In this document: positions 39,145-50,218 of the stretch, one piece after another
How the letters are laid out: each line of letters begins with the position of its first letter
Numbering within the stretch: the first letter of the stretch is position 1
NCBI RefSeq assembly: GCF_000175575.2
Contig: NZ_CP005986.1
Span: forward strand, 1,247,549-1,311,548
Reading direction: 5' to 3'
Source: Acidithiobacillus caldus ATCC 51756
Lineage (GTDB): Bacteria > Pseudomonadota > Gammaproteobacteria > Acidithiobacillales > Acidithiobacillaceae
DNA length: 64,000 nucleotides
The notes under the pieces: model-generated
Database searches by the model: none
Seen by the model: the letters and a program-made list of their open reading frames with translations, nothing else
What the model was told of the DNA's origin: nothing
Program-made: the position numbers and the translations under genes

Positions 39145-39972
39145 TCACACCCCGACGTTGTCGATGAGGCGGGTACCGCCGAGACGCGCTGCAATGAACC
39201 AGCGGCCACCCGCCTCCACTCGGGACAGCGCACGCAGGTCGTCCTCTGCCCGAAATTCCAGGTATTCCACGGCAATACCTGCCTGCACGAGACTCGCCGC
39301 AGCGCTTGCTGCCAGATCCGCCGCCATCGCCCCGTGGCTTTGGGCGAGTTCACGCAGGGCCGCAAAGATTCGCGGCGCCAGACTGCGTTCATCGGGTCTG
39401 AGGTAGCGGTTACGGGAGCTCAGGGCCAGACCATCCGCGGCCCGCTGGGTAGGGCCCGCCACCACCTGTACGGGCAGGTCCAGATCCGTCGCCATGCGCT
39501 GCAACACCCGGTACTGCTGATAATCCTTTTCACCAAGCACCAGTAATTGCGGTTGGCTCATATGCAGGAGCTTGGCAACGACGGTGCAGACCCCCGCAAA
39601 ATGACCGGGCCGATGGGCACCGCAGAGAACCTTGCTCAGGCTTCTGGCTGGCATGACTAGGCTCAAATCGCGCTTGCCACGGGGGTACATGACCGAATCG
39701 TCAGGAGTAAAGATGGCGTTGCAGCCAGCCTCCTGGAGCTTGGCCAGATCCTGATCCAAGGTGCGCGGATACGCTGCGAAATCCTCGCCGCGCCCAAACT
39801 GCAGGGGGTTGACGTAGATACTGACCAGAACGTGATCGGCGCGGGTCTGCGCCAGACGAACCAAGGAAAGGTGCCCCTCGTGCAAATTGCCCATGGTCGG
39901 CACCAGGGCCAGGGAACCCCGAAGTCCCTGCCGCCAGTGGCGCAGCGCGGCGAGATCGCGGAAAACGGCCAT
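39145..39972 (-). CDS. panC: Pantothenate synthetase
   Basis: Condenses pantoate and beta-alanine using ATP. 275 residues with [14 protein letters not shown] (HxGH ATP site), [19 protein letters not shown] and ALSSRNRYL, all diagnostic. Its ATG overlaps the panB stop (TGATG). Confidence 0.97.
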   Translation of the reverse strand: MAVFRDLAALRHWRQGLRGSLALVPTMGNLHEGHLSLVRLAQTRADHVLVSIYVNPLQFGRGEDFAAYPRTLDQDLAKLQEAGCNAIFTPDDSVMYPRGKRDLSLVMPARSLSKVLCGAHRPGHFAGVCTVVAKLLHMSQPQLLVLGEKDYQQYRVLQRMATDLDLPVQVVAGPTQRAADGLALSSRNRYLRPDERSLAPRIFAALRELAQSHGAMAADLAASAAASLVQAGIAVEYLEFRAEDDLRALSRVEAGGRWFIAARLGGTRLIDNVGV

Positions 39973-40763
39973 CAGTCCGATGCTCCGGTGGCGGGTGGGA
40001 AATGCCCCTGGCGCACGGCATCGGCATAATTGCGCAGTGCGTCGGTGACGATCTCAGCACCCTCCATGAAGGCGCGGGCAAAGCCCGGCGTGTGCTCCGA
40101 AAGGCCGAGCACATCGTGCAGGACGAGAACCTGCGCATCGGTATCGGGACCAGCACCAATGCCGATCACCGGCACCGGGCTGTTGCGGGTGATGCGCGCT
40201 GCCACCTCCTGCGGTACGGCCTCCAGGAGCAGGAAGGCCGCACCGGCCTCGGCCAGGAGGGCGGCATCCGCCTCCAGACGGGCGGCCTCGTCCGCGGTCT
40301 TGCCGGCCCGCCGAAAAGTCCCCCACCGCCGCACGCGTTGCGGAGTGAGACCCAGGTGCGCACAGACATTGATGCCCCGCTGTGCACAAAAAGCCACGGT
40401 ATCGGCCATTTCCGCGCCGCCTTCCAGTTTGACCACGTCTGCTCCGGCCTTGAGCAGCGCCACCGATGCGTCCCATGCCTGGGCGAGACTGCCCTCGTAG
40501 CTGCCCAGGGGAAGATCGGCAAAAACCAGGCAGTTGCCGGCGCCGCGGGCCACCATGGCGGTGTGGTAGCACATGGTGTGCAAATCGACGCCAAGGGTAT
40601 CGCTCTGTCCCTGCACTACCATGGCGAGGGAATCGCCCACCAGCACCCCATCCAGGCCCGCACGCGCGGCAAGACGCGCAAAGGCGTGATCGTAGGCCGT
40701 CACCAGGGAAAGCTTTTTCCCTTCGGCTTTACCTCGCCGCCACACTTCCAGTTTCTTGCTCAC
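39972..40763 (-). CDS. panB: 3-methyl-2-oxobutanoate hydroxymethyltransferase
   Basis: First step of pantothenate synthesis. 263 residues with [33 protein letters not shown] and [18 protein letters not shown] motifs. GTG start overlaps the upstream kinase gene by 4 bases. Forms the conserved pcnB-folK-(kinase)-panB-panC block. Confidence 0.97.
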   Translation of the reverse strand: MSKKLEVWRRGKAEGKKLSLVTAYDHAFARLAARAGLDGVLVGDSLAMVVQGQSDTLGVDLHTMCYHTAMVARGAGNCLVFADLPLGSYEGSLAQAWDASVALLKAGADVVKLEGGAEMADTVAFCAQRGINVCAHLGLTPQRVRRWGTFRRAGKTADEAARLEADAALLAEAGAAFLLLEAVPQEVAARITRNSPVPVIGIGAGPDTDAQVLVLHDVLGLSEHTPGFARAFMEGAEIVTDALRNYADAVRQGHFPPATGASD

Positions 40764-41368
40764 CAGTCCTCGCCCAGTTCCGTGATTTTATTCTTGACCA
40801 TTTCAGTCAGGATTTTAGCATGTTCACTGTCGGCCACAAAATCGCCAGCCACTGTCGACAGATCCAGTACCTGCCCCGGATAGTGCCGCAACCATTGCCG
40901 GTAGGCGTCCTGGACGCGAAGCACATAGGCGCGTTGCATGGACGCTTCCCAGGGATCCTGGCGGGCACGGATGCGCTCCAGAAGCACATCCACCGGACTA
41001 TCCAGATAGATCAGAAGCGGCACACGGGGGGCATTATACGATAATGCGGCACGAATCTCTCGAAATAGGCGCAGAGTCTCTGCCTCGAGGGTCAGCGGCG
41101 TGAAGATCCGATCCTTTTCCGGACCGTGGTCAGCAACGTAGAGTCGATCACCTTCCAGACCGTCCCAGGTCTTTCGCCGCTGCATCAGGAAGTACAATTC
41201 CGTAGCCAGGACGTGCTGCTGGTGCCGGTAAAAGTCGCCGAGAAAGGGATTGTCCGCCGGTCGCTCGAGAACGGCAGGGATGGCCATGGCCGCGGCGAGA
41301 AGGCGCGTGAGACTGGTCTTGCCCGCTCCCATGGGGCCTTCCACCACGATCAGTCGCGCCGCCTTCAT
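40760..41368 (-). CDS. Deoxynucleoside kinase family protein
   Basis: About 202 residues. P-loop VEGPMGAGKTSLTRLLA, then ERPADNPFLGDFY and a C-terminal YLDSPVDVLLERIRAR motif as in deoxyguanosine/deoxyadenosine kinases. The frame is open further upstream inside folK. ATG 41368 sits only one or two bases after GGAGG, so the exact start is uncertain. A kinase of this type between folK and panB is common in proteobacteria. Confidence 0.85.
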   Translation of the reverse strand: MKAARLIVVEGPMGAGKTSLTRLLAAAMAIPAVLERPADNPFLGDFYRHQQHVLATELYFLMQRRKTWDGLEGDRLYVADHGPEKDRIFTPLTLEAETLRLFREIRAALSYNAPRVPLLIYLDSPVDVLLERIRARQDPWEASMQRAYVLRVQDAYRQWLRHYPGQVLDLSTVAGDFVADSEHAKILTEMVKNKITELGEDW

Positions 41369-41922
41369 TCCTCCTTCCCCCAAAAGGAGGAATACTGCAG
41401 GCTCTGCAGGTTCCGGTTTTTGCCCGGGGCAAGGCGCTGGATCGGCTGATCCGCCACTGCCGCAAGAAACTGGGATAGGGGCCCCTGGCCGGGGATATGC
41501 CATTCCGGGTCGAATTCGCTGAGGGGCAAGAGCACGAAAGCGCGCTCGTGCAGACGCGGGTGGGGGAGAACGAGATCGGCGCGGGTCACCCGACAACTAC
41601 CGTGGCTCAGGAGATCGAGGTCGAGAATGCGCGGACCCCAGTAACGTTCCTCGGCACGCTGGCGTCCTGCACGTTGCTCCAGTTCGTGGAGACTGGCCAG
41701 CAATTCCGCCGCACCGAGCCGGGTCCACAGAGCAGCCACGGCATTGATGAAAGGTGGCTGCACCACCCCACCGACGGGCGCACTGAGGTACAGCGACGAT
41801 TGCCAGATCAAGCGACTGCCCGGAAGCTGGGCCAGGGCGCCCAGCGCACGCTCCACCTGACCCATGGGATCCTCGAGGTTGCTGCCCAGAGCGACAAAGG
41901 CAAGCACTGCCCGGCGACTCAC
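41365..41922 (-). CDS. folK: 6-hydroxymethyl-7,8-dihydropterin pyrophosphokinase
   Basis: Folate pathway enzyme. From GTG 41922, 185 residues, with ALGSNLEDPMGQVERAL, the catalytic RYWGPRILDLDLL (Asp pair binding Mg) and LPHPRLHERAFVL. The frame is open to a TTG at 42063 right after the pcnB stop; that would add 47 residues not seen in the family. No start has a good ribosome binding site, so the N-terminus is uncertain. Confidence 0.85.
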   Translation of the reverse strand: MSRRAVLAFVALGSNLEDPMGQVERALGALAQLPGSRLIWQSSLYLSAPVGGVVQPPFINAVAALWTRLGAAELLASLHELEQRAGRQRAEERYWGPRILDLDLLSHGSCRVTRADLVLPHPRLHERAFVLLPLSEFDPEWHIPGQGPLSQFLAAVADQPIQRLAPGKNRNLQSLQYSSFWGKEE

Positions 41923-42063
41923 CGATGGGATGGCTGCGTTTTCTGGCGGCCGATGGCGGCCCAGGCTCTGGCCGGCACCGGTTTCCAAGCGCCGGAAGTT
42001 TGTGGACAGCTCAGTGGACGTGACGGGCATGAGCGAAGGGGCGGCTGCGTTATTGCCCAGCAA

Positions 42064-43485
42064 CTAGCCCGTGGTCCCGTTTCCGGAGGCGTCGTCTGCG
42101 GCACTGGGGACGCGTGCCAGTCGCGACGGCTTGCGCCGCCGCCGCCGGGGACGGCGGCGTAGGCCGTTGCTGGGCAGGGGGCCGAGGGGCGCTTCGGGAG
42201 CCGCATCCTCACGACGCGCCTGTTCCATGAGGGCCTTGCGTCCCTCGCTGTCGGCCTCCTGAAACTCCGTCCACCAGGTCCCCAGTCCGGCAAGCTCTGG
42301 GTGGTCGACGAACTCTCCGGATTGCTGGCGTAGCAGAAGGAAATCAAAGGCGGCGCGAAAGCGCGGATGCGCCAGAAGGGCGTAGGGCCGACGTCCACCG
42401 CGGCGGGTGAAACGGGGCTGGAGATCCCAGATTTCCCGCATGGGTAAGGCAAAGCGCCGCGGAATCGCCACACGCCCGCGGCTCTCTTCGAGAAGCTCCG
42501 CAGCCGCCTGTTGCAGGGCCACGTTGGCGGGTTTGTCCTGGGCCTCCAAGTGCTGCCGCTGTGCCTGCAGCGCCGACCACAGGAGTGCCGCAAAAAGGAA
42601 CGCTGGGGTAACGGATTTGCCGAGCAGGACGCGCTGATCCGTCCCCTCCAAGGCGAGGCGCAGGAGCTCACGGGCGCTCTCGGCATCCGCTGCATCGAGC
42701 ACTCGGTCCAGTTGCGGGAAGAGCGCCGCAAACAAGCCCGTGCGTCGCAACAGATCAAAGCTGGACTGGGCATGACCCGTGAGGAAGAGCTTGATGGTTT
42801 CCTCAAAGAGGCGCGCGGAGGGTACCTCCAGCAGCAAATCGCGGCAGGGCGCAATGGCGGCCTCGACCGCCGCATCCATCTGAAAACCGAGCTTGGCAGC
42901 AAACCGCACGGCACGCAACATGCGCACCGGATCCTCACGGTAGCGCTGTTCGGGGTCACCGATCATGCGCAATCGCCCGGCCTGCAGATCCGTCAGGCCA
43001 TCGGCAAAATCGAGGATACTGCGGTCGGCAATATTGTAGTAGAGGGCATTGGCCGTAAAATCGCGGCGCCCGGCGTCCTCCTCGAGGCTACCGTAGACGT
43101 TGTCGGCCAGTATGCGACCGCTGGCGCTGCGTTCACTGGTCTCTTCGGCGGATTCGCCCTGCCCGCGGAAGGTCGCCACCTCGACGATCTCTGGACCGAA
43201 CTGCACGTGTACCAGGATGAAGCGCCGACCGATGAGACGGGCATTGCGGCGAAAGAGCTTGCGCACCTGCTCGGGACGGGCATCGGTGGCTACATCGTAG
43301 TCTTTGGGCTCACGTCCCAGCAGAAGATCACGGACGCTGCCCCCTACGAGGTAGGCCTGATGTCCGGCCTGGTGCAGGGTATTGAGCACCTGCAAGGCGC
43401 CGCTGCTGATCTGCCGGCGCGACAGACAGTGTTCCTCCCGAGGAATGCGCCGTGCCCCCACAGGCACCGCTGGGGCAACTACCAT
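42064..43485 (-). CDS. pcnB: Poly(A) polymerase I
   Basis: Adds poly(A) tails to RNA. 473 residues from ATG 43485, which has GAGGGA about 4 bases upstream; TTG 43563 would add 26 residues. RRIPREEHCLSRRQIS matches the conserved PcnB start. The nucleotidyltransferase core has VGGSVRDLLLGREPKDYDVA, and RRDFTANALYYN. The C-terminus is basic (RRRPRRRRRKPSR), typical of PcnB rather than CCA-adding enzyme. Confidence 0.93.
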   Translation of the reverse strand: MVVAPAVPVGARRIPREEHCLSRRQISSGALQVLNTLHQAGHQAYLVGGSVRDLLLGREPKDYDVATDARPEQVRKLFRRNARLIGRRFILVHVQFGPEIVEVATFRGQGESAEETSERSASGRILADNVYGSLEEDAGRRDFTANALYYNIADRSILDFADGLTDLQAGRLRMIGDPEQRYREDPVRMLRAVRFAAKLGFQMDAAVEAAIAPCRDLLLEVPSARLFEETIKLFLTGHAQSSFDLLRRTGLFAALFPQLDRVLDAADAESARELLRLALEGTDQRVLLGKSVTPAFLFAALLWSALQAQRQHLEAQDKPANVALQQAAAELLEESRGRVAIPRRFALPMREIWDLQPRFTRRGGRRPYALLAHPRFRAAFDFLLLRQQSGEFVDHPELAGLGTWWTEFQEADSEGRKALMEQARREDAAPEAPLGPLPSNGLRRRPRRRRRKPSRLARVPSAADDASGNGTTG

Positions 43486-43722
43486 TGTTCCCTCGGGATC
43501 GGGTTGCGGTGTCTCGATCGCCGATTGCAGGACCTCGTCCGTGAAGCGTTTCAAGGAAACCAAGGATCTTCTCGTTTGGATGCGGAGCGAATGGGCGCTA
43601 GTCTAACCGAAAAACTGGCTACAGTGCAGCCAAAATTGCGGACGATGGCCAACGGCCTCGGGTTCACGGGTGACTGGTCAGGAACGCGCACTTGCGGTTA
43701 TCATTGGCTCTGCCTTCATGAA
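43486..43722. other. pcnB/guaB divergent region
   Basis: No gene seen. A -10-like TATCAT lies at 43699-43704 on the + strand without a convincing -35 at 16 to 18 bases. The guaB promoter is therefore not identified with confidence. Confidence 0.35.
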
Positions 43723-43724
43723 AT

Positions 43725-43754
43725 GGGGCTGGGCGGTTTTCCCGGCCCCTTTTT
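43725..43754 (+). terminator. Intrinsic terminator-like hairpin in the guaB leader
   Basis: GGGGCTGGG (43725-43733) pairs with CCCGGCCCC (43741-43749), nine pairs including one G-U, loop CGGTTTT, followed by TTTTT. It points toward guaB and ends 19 bases before its ATG. No + strand gene lies upstream, so it may be an attenuator. Confidence 0.65.
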
Positions 43755-43761
43755 GCTTTGA

Positions 43762-45240
<1,479 letters not shown>

Positions 45241-45249
45241 ATCCCCTAC

Positions 45250-46791
45250 ATGTCTGAACGCATCCTGATCCTGGATTTCGGCTCGCAGTTCACCCAACTC
45301 ATCGCTCGGCGTATTCGCGAAGCGCAGGTGTACTGCGAGATCCACCCCTACAACCTGAGTCTGGCAGCCATCCGCGCCTGGCAGCCCAGTGGCATCGTTC
45401 TCTCGGGTGGCCCCAGTTCCGTGGCCGATGCCGATGCGCCGCTGGTGGATGCCGAACTCTTCGCCCTGGGCGTCCCGGTGCTGGGCATCTGCTATGGTTT
45501 ACAACTCATGACCCACCTGCTGGGTGGGCGAGTGGCCAAGTCGGATCATCGTGAGTACGGACGCGCGCGCCTGGAGATCCTGGAGGCGGAGGGTCCCTTC
45601 CAATCCCTGGTTGCGGGAGGTACGGAAGAGGTATGGATGAGTCACGGTGACCGCATCGAGACCCTGCCCGAGGGATTCGTCGCCATCGGCCGCAGTCCCG
45701 GGTCGCCCCTCGCCGCCATCGCCCACCGGCAGCGTCGGCTCTTTGGCGTGCAGTTTCACCTGGAGGTTGCCCATACGCCCGCCGGTGCGCAAATGTTGAC
45801 GGATTTCGTCCGCGGTGTCTGCGGCTGCAACGGCCAGTGGACCATGCACTCCTACTCCGAGTCCGCCATCGCCGCCGTTCGCGCTCAGGTGGGGCAGGGC
45901 CGGGTGATATCCGCCCTCTCCGGGGGAGTCGACTCCGCCGTCGCTTCGATACTGGTGCATCGTGCCGTGGGGGAACAGCTGCACTGCATCTTTGTGGACA
46001 ATGGCCTGTTGCGCTTTGGTGAGGTGGAGCAGGTCAGTCAGGTCTTTCGCCAATACTTCCACATCCCCCTGCACGTCGTGGATGCCCGCGCGCGTTTTCT
46101 CGACGCCTTGGCGGGGGTAACGGATCCCGAGCGCAAGCGCAAGATCATCGGTAATCTTTTCATCGAGGTCTTCGATGAGGAGGCCAAGGCCCTGGGCGGT
46201 GCCGACTTCCTGGTTCAGGGCACGCTCTATCCCGATGTCATCGAATCCGTCTCCTTCAAGGGACCAAGCGCCACCATCAAGTCCCACCACAATGTTGGGG
46301 GACTCCCGGAACGCATGCGTCTGCAGTTGGTAGAGCCCTTGCGCGAGCTCTTCAAGGACGAGGTTCGTGAGTTGGGACGAGAGCTGGGGATGCCCGAGGA
46401 AATCGTCCGGCGCCAGCCCTTCCCGGGCCCCGGGCTTGCCATTCGCTGCCTGGGCGAGGTCACCGGGCCGCGCCTGGACGTCCTGCGGCGCGCCGATCGT
46501 ATCGTTCAGGAAGAAATCCGGGAGGCTGGCTACTACGACCGCGTCTGGCAGGCCTTTGCCGTACTCCTTCCCGTCCGCAGCGTTGGGGTGATGGGCGATG
46601 GCCGCACTTATGAAGAGACTCTGGCCATCCGCGCCGTCGAGTCCAGCGACGGCATGACCGCCGACTGGGCACACCTGCCCCACGAACTTTTGGCCCGAAT
46701 GTCCACGCGTATCATCAACGAAGTCGCGGGCGTCAATCGCGTTGTCTACGATATCTCCAGCAAACCGCCGGCGACCATCGAGTGGGAGTGA
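45250..46791 (+). CDS. guaA: GMP synthase (glutamine-hydrolysing)
   Basis: 513 residues. Class I glutamine amidotransferase domain with catalytic Cys in [10 protein letters not shown] and His in [12 protein letters not shown] pyrophosphatase domain with [11 protein letters not shown]-terminal dimerisation domain ending PPATIEWE. Forms the guaBA operon. Confidence 0.98.
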   Translation: MSERILILDFGSQFTQLIARRIREAQVYCEIHPYNLSLAAIRAWQPSGIVLSGGPSSVADADAPLVDAELFALGVPVLGICYGLQLMTHLLGGRVAKSDHREYGRARLEILEAEGPFQSLVAGGTEEVWMSHGDRIETLPEGFVAIGRSPGSPLAAIAHRQRRLFGVQFHLEVAHTPAGAQMLTDFVRGVCGCNGQWTMHSYSESAIAAVRAQVGQGRVISALSGGVDSAVASILVHRAVGEQLHCIFVDNGLLRFGEVEQVSQVFRQYFHIPLHVVDARARFLDALAGVTDPERKRKIIGNLFIEVFDEEAKALGGADFLVQGTLYPDVIESVSFKGPSATIKSHHNVGGLPERMRLQLVEPLRELFKDEVRELGRELGMPEEIVRRQPFPGPGLAIRCLGEVTGPRLDVLRRADRIVQEEIREAGYYDRVWQAFAVLLPVRSVGVMGDGRTYEETLAIRAVESSDGMTADWAHLPHELLARMSTRIINEVAGVNRVVYDISSKPPATIEWE

Positions 46792-46857
46792 TCTCCGCGC
46801 AGTCGATAGGGTAAATCCCCACGGGTGATCCTGCTCCAGATGCGGGCTACGTCCATG

Positions 46858-47541
46858 TCAACCACAAGCACGTTGTTTCAGAATATCCATATCCAGAATG
46901 CGTAGGTGTCGGCCTTCAATGGCAATGATCCCCGCCTCCCGTAGTCGTCGCAGTACCCGGGACAGGGTTTCGGGCGTGATCCCGATGCGTCCGGCAATGG
47001 TTGCCTTCTTGGCCGGCAAGGTGACCCACCCCGGTCTGGCCTCCGCAGTCTGCCCCAACTCCAGCAAATAATTGGCCACCCGGGCGTCTGCGGACTGGAC
47101 ACTGAACTGGCGCAACTCCTTTACCAAAAAGTGTAAACGCATGCTGAGCTGGGCAAGGATGCGGCGCATGAGTTGGGGATTGGCGTCCAGGGTGGCCACC
47201 ACCGGCGCAAAAGGGATCCGCAATACCCGTACTGCCCCGCTGCAGCGCGCGCTGACTGGGTAGCGACCGCCCATGAAGGCCACCCCTTCGGCAAAGAGAT
47301 CCCCAGCCTGCATGATTTCGACGACTTTTTCCTTGCCCTCGGCACTGCTGCTGACGAGTTCCACCACGCCCGATTCGAGCCAGAAAAAGTCCGCCGCAGG
47401 GCTCTGCTCCACAAAAAGCAGCGCTCCATCCTCCCAATTCTCCATGTGGGTAGATGGCAAAAGCGCATTGAGTAACGCGGGCGGCCAGGCACTGAAAATC
47501 GGCTGTTGACGCAACCGTGCGGCCAAGTCGGAAAGTTCCAC
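46858..47541 (-). CDS. Crp/Fnr family transcriptional regulator (Dnr-like)
   Basis: 227 residues. N-terminal cyclic-nucleotide-type beta barrel (about 15-125), dimer helix, C-terminal winged helix with ATIAGRIGITPETLSRVLRR as recognition helix; the Glu and Arg that read the TTGA half-site in Fnr/Dnr proteins are present. The four Fe-S cysteines of true Fnr are absent, so it is closer to the Dnr/NnrR NO-sensing type. GTG 47541 has GGAG about 6 bases upstream; the frame is open to 47670. Divergent from the globin gene. Confidence 0.85.
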   Translation of the reverse strand: MELSDLAARLRQQPIFSAWPPALLNALLPSTHMENWEDGALLFVEQSPAADFFWLESGVVELVSSSAEGKEKVVEIMQAGDLFAEGVAFMGGRYPVSARCSGAVRVLRIPFAPVVATLDANPQLMRRILAQLSMRLHFLVKELRQFSVQSADARVANYLLELGQTAEARPGWVTLPAKKATIAGRIGITPETLSRVLRRLREAGIIAIEGRHLRILDMDILKQRACG

Positions 47542-47607
47542 GCGGGCTCCGGAAGGTTTGCTGGATTCCGGGCCGCATTCTACACGCGCAAGGGCTGCCC
47601 CAAAAAC

Positions 47608-47621
47608 TTGACACAGATCAA
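47608..47621. promoter_or_regulatory. Fnr/Dnr-type binding site between regulator and globin
   Basis: TTGACACAGATCAA is a perfect TTGA-N6-TCAA box. It is centred 83.5 bases before the globin ATG. A weak -10 (CAGACT, 47644-47649) lies 32 bases from the centre, the class II geometry. Confidence 0.8.
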
Positions 47622-47697
47622 GGACGCCACCATGCCAGCGGCGCAGACTCGTTCCTGCCGTTTGCGGCAAGGCTAGGCAGCATTACAGGAGCGAACT

Positions 47698-48162
47698 ATG
47701 ACCATCGACATCGATTTGATCAAAAGCAGCGGTAAGGCCGTACAGGATCTGGGGGTGCAGGTCGCCCAGCACTTTTACGACACCATGTTCAGCCACTACC
47801 CGGAAGTCCGCAAGATGTTCCCCGGCGACATGAGCGAACAACGGGTTCGTTTGTTCCATTCCGTCATTCTCATCGCCAGCAACATCGACAATACCGATAT
47901 GCTGGTTCCCTACCTCAAGGAGTTGGGGGTGGGACACATCCGCTACGATACCCGTCCTGAGCACTATCCCATCGTCGGCAAAAGTCTGCTGCTGACCCTC
48001 AAGCACTTCTTGGGACCGGCTTGGACGACGGCCATGGCGGAATCCTGGATCGAAGCCTATAACCTTGCCTCGACCATCTGCATCCAGGCGGCCGCCGAGG
48101 CCATGGCCCCGGAGCGTTACGTGCCCCTGGTCCTGGACGATGTTCCCCCGGTCACGCAGTGA
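47698..48162 (+). CDS. Single-domain bacterial haemoglobin (Vitreoscilla/flavohaemoglobin type)
   Basis: 154 residues. Globin fold with FYDTMFSHYPEVRKMF and proximal His near residue 89 in RPEHYPIVGKSLL, the flavohaemoglobin/VHb signature. It lacks the reductase half of Hmp; the next gene encodes a flavin reductase. Likely roles: NO dioxygenation or O2 handling. An ACAGGAG site precedes the ATG, and the upstream Fnr-type box suggests control by the divergent regulator. Confidence 0.93.
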   Translation: MTIDIDLIKSSGKAVQDLGVQVAQHFYDTMFSHYPEVRKMFPGDMSEQRVRLFHSVILIASNIDNTDMLVPYLKELGVGHIRYDTRPEHYPIVGKSLLLTLKHFLGPAWTTAMAESWIEAYNLASTICIQAAAEAMAPERYVPLVLDDVPPVTQ

Positions 48163-48185
48163 GCCCTCCCGCGTAAATCGGATGC

Positions 48186-48209
48186 GCTGGGTCCAGCCAC
48201 GGGCCCAGC
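48186..48209 (+). other. Hairpin between globin and reductase genes
   Basis: GCTGGGTCC and GGGCCCAGC form nine pairs with one wobble and a 6-base loop. No U-run follows, so it could tune relative expression rather than end transcription. Confidence 0.5.
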
Positions 48210-48231
48210 CCTAAAAACCCAGGAGTTTTTC

Positions 48232-49218
48232 ATGGAACATGAGGTCATTCTGGAGCCGTCCGGGCACCGTCTGCAGGTGCGGGAAGATCAATGCATCGTC
48301 GAGGCCGCCCTGGAGCAGGGCGTGGCCATCCACCACGGCTGCGGCAACGGCTCCTGCGGCGACTGCAAAGGACGGATCCTCAGCGGCGAGGGTGTGCAAC
48401 TCCCGTTCATGCCGCTTCTGCTCACGCCGGAAGAGCGCGTCCATAAGCAGGCCATCCTTTGTAAACTCCAACCCCGCAGCGCCATGCGCATCGAAGCACA
48501 GGTGGATGGTGCTACCGAGCTGTGGACCGGGACGGTGATTTCCCTCCAGCGTCTGGCCAACACGGTAATGGAACTACGTTTGCGCTGCGATCGCCCCTAT
48601 CCCTTTCGCGCCGGCCAATACGCACGGATCGCGGTCCCTGGTCAGGCAGGGCAATGGCGCTCCTACTCCATGGCCAGCCTCCCCGACGAAGGCGAATTGG
48701 TCTTCCACATCCGTGCCGTGCCCAATGGGGCTTTCTCCGGATGGCTTTTCGAGCAGGCGCGGGTGGGGGATAGTCTCCAACTGGGTCCTGCTCAAGGGGA
48801 ATTCATGCTCCAGAGGGATACGGAGCGGCCCTTGCTGTTGGTGGCCGCAGGCACGGGCCTGGCCCCCATCGAGGCTATCCTCAGGGAACGACGGCAACGG
48901 TCGTGGACGGCTCCCGTCTTCCTCTATTTCGGTACCCGACGCGTGGAAGATCTTTATCACCTGGACTATCTTCAGGAGCTGGCCATTTCCTGGCCCGATC
49001 TCCATCTGGAGGTCTGCTGCTCCGATCCCGCTTTTTCTGGTTTCGCCGGACCCCGGCGTCTTTTGCCCAGCGTAGCTGAGCGTGGTCCATGGTCCGAACA
49101 CGAGGTCTATCTCTGCGGCAGCCCCGGCATGATCGAAGCCGCGGTGGACCTTCTACTCTCCCACGGCGTTTCCCATGAGCACATCCATTTTGACAGTTTT
49201 GCCCCCAGTGCCGGCTGA
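48232..49218 (+). CDS. [2Fe-2S]/FAD/NAD(P)H oxidoreductase
   Basis: 328 residues. N-terminal plant-type ferredoxin domain with HHGCGNGSCGDCKGRI and a fourth Cys in ILCKLQP; FAD domain with RSYSMAS; NAD(P)H domain with LVAAGTGLAPIEAIL and CGSPGMIEA. The family includes phenol hydroxylase, CDP-glucoseen and NO-related reductases. It starts 69 bases after the globin gene, with AGGAG 6 bases before the ATG. Together they could act as a two-polypeptide flavohaemoglobin; this is inference. Confidence 0.88.
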   Translation: MEHEVILEPSGHRLQVREDQCIVEAALEQGVAIHHGCGNGSCGDCKGRILSGEGVQLPFMPLLLTPEERVHKQAILCKLQPRSAMRIEAQVDGATELWTGTVISLQRLANTVMELRLRCDRPYPFRAGQYARIAVPGQAGQWRSYSMASLPDEGELVFHIRAVPNGAFSGWLFEQARVGDSLQLGPAQGEFMLQRDTERPLLLVAAGTGLAPIEAILRERRQRSWTAPVFLYFGTRRVEDLYHLDYLQELAISWPDLHLEVCCSDPAFSGFAGPRRLLPSVAERGPWSEHEVYLCGSPGMIEAAVDLLLSHGVSHEHIHFDSFAPSAG

Positions 49219-49279
49219 AATCTCAGGCGATATATGTCAAAGTGCCTGACCTTCAGTGTATGTGCGGTTCCGACTCGTC

Positions 49280-50218
49280 ATGGGTTATTTCGCTCTTCGT
49301 CCCCATCCACCCTTCCGCCTGGACCTCACGGTTTGGGGATTGCGCCGTCAGGCCCACAATGCGATGGACGTCTGGGAGCAGGACGCCTACCTACGTACCT
49401 GGAACTATGGAGAGACACGGCTGGCCCTGCGCTTGTGGCAAACCCGAGGTGTGGAGGAGCCCATGCTCGAGGGAGAAATTTACGCAGGCCCCGATGACGA
49501 CCGTGCCATCGCCTGGGTGTGCGAACGCCTGCAGTGGATTCTCGGCCTCGATCGTGACCTGACCCCCTGGTATGTCTTCGCGGCCGAGGACCCGCGCCTG
49601 GCGAGCCTCCGCGAGCGTTACCGAGGATTTCGCCCGCCGCGCTTTGACTCCCTCTATGAGGGACTCATCAATGCCGTCGCCTGCCAACAGGTGAGCCTGC
49701 AGGTAGGCATCCTCTTGCTCAATCGCTTGTGTCGGGTCTGCGAAGGGGATAGTGGGGGCCTAAATCAAACCCTTCTTTTTCCAACCCCCCAGCAACTTTT
49801 GGAGCAAGAGCCGGAGTTATTGCGAAGCCTGGGCTTCAGCCGGCAAAAAGTGCGGGGCTTACGCGCCGTGGCGGAGGCCGCCCGCGCTGGCGATTTGGAC
49901 GAAAGGGCGTGGCAAGGAATGCCCACAGAAGCGATCCGGGACCGATTGACGCAGATTCCCGGAATTGGACGCTGGTCGGCGGAATATGTGCTTCTACGGG
50001 CCTTGGGCCGCCTCGATGTATTTCCCGGCGACGATGTAGGCGGACGCAAGGGTCTCCTACGCTGGCTCGGCGAAGACCCTGAAGGTGCAGGCTATGAGGA
50101 AACACTCAGATACTTAGCGCCTTGGTCGCCCTTCGCTGGTATGATCTACTTGCTCATGCTCCTGCGCCGACTCGAGGCCGGCAACCACATCCAGCCTAAG
50201 GAGTCCTTCACCCGCTAA
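49280..50218 (+). CDS. alkA: DNA-3-methyladenine glycosylase II (AlkA type)
   Basis: 312 residues. HhH-GPD fold: LTQIPGIGRWSAEYVLLRA and catalytic Asp near residue 252 in FPGDDVG. The N-terminal domain begins FALRPHPPFRLD and aligns with AlkA's. Upstream GTGs at 49256/49262 are possible; none has a good ribosome site. It removes alkylated bases. It may share transcription with the globin-reductase pair. Confidence 0.85.
   Translation: MGYFALRPHPPFRLDLTVWGLRRQAHNAMDVWEQDAYLRTWNYGETRLALRLWQTRGVEEPMLEGEIYAGPDDDRAIAWVCERLQWILGLDRDLTPWYVFAAEDPRLASLRERYRGFRPPRFDSLYEGLINAVACQQVSLQVGILLLNRLCRVCEGDSGGLNQTLLFPTPQQLLEQEPELLRSLGFSRQKVRGLRAVAEAARAGDLDERAWQGMPTEAIRDRLTQIPGIGRWSAEYVLLRALGRLDVFPGDDVGGRKGLLRWLGEDPEGAGYEETLRYLAPWSPFAGMIYLLMLLRRLEAGNHIQPKESFTR

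Noticed and set aside
46792-46857. Terminator between guaA and the convergent regulator gene
   Set aside because: Only short imperfect stems without a T-run could be found.
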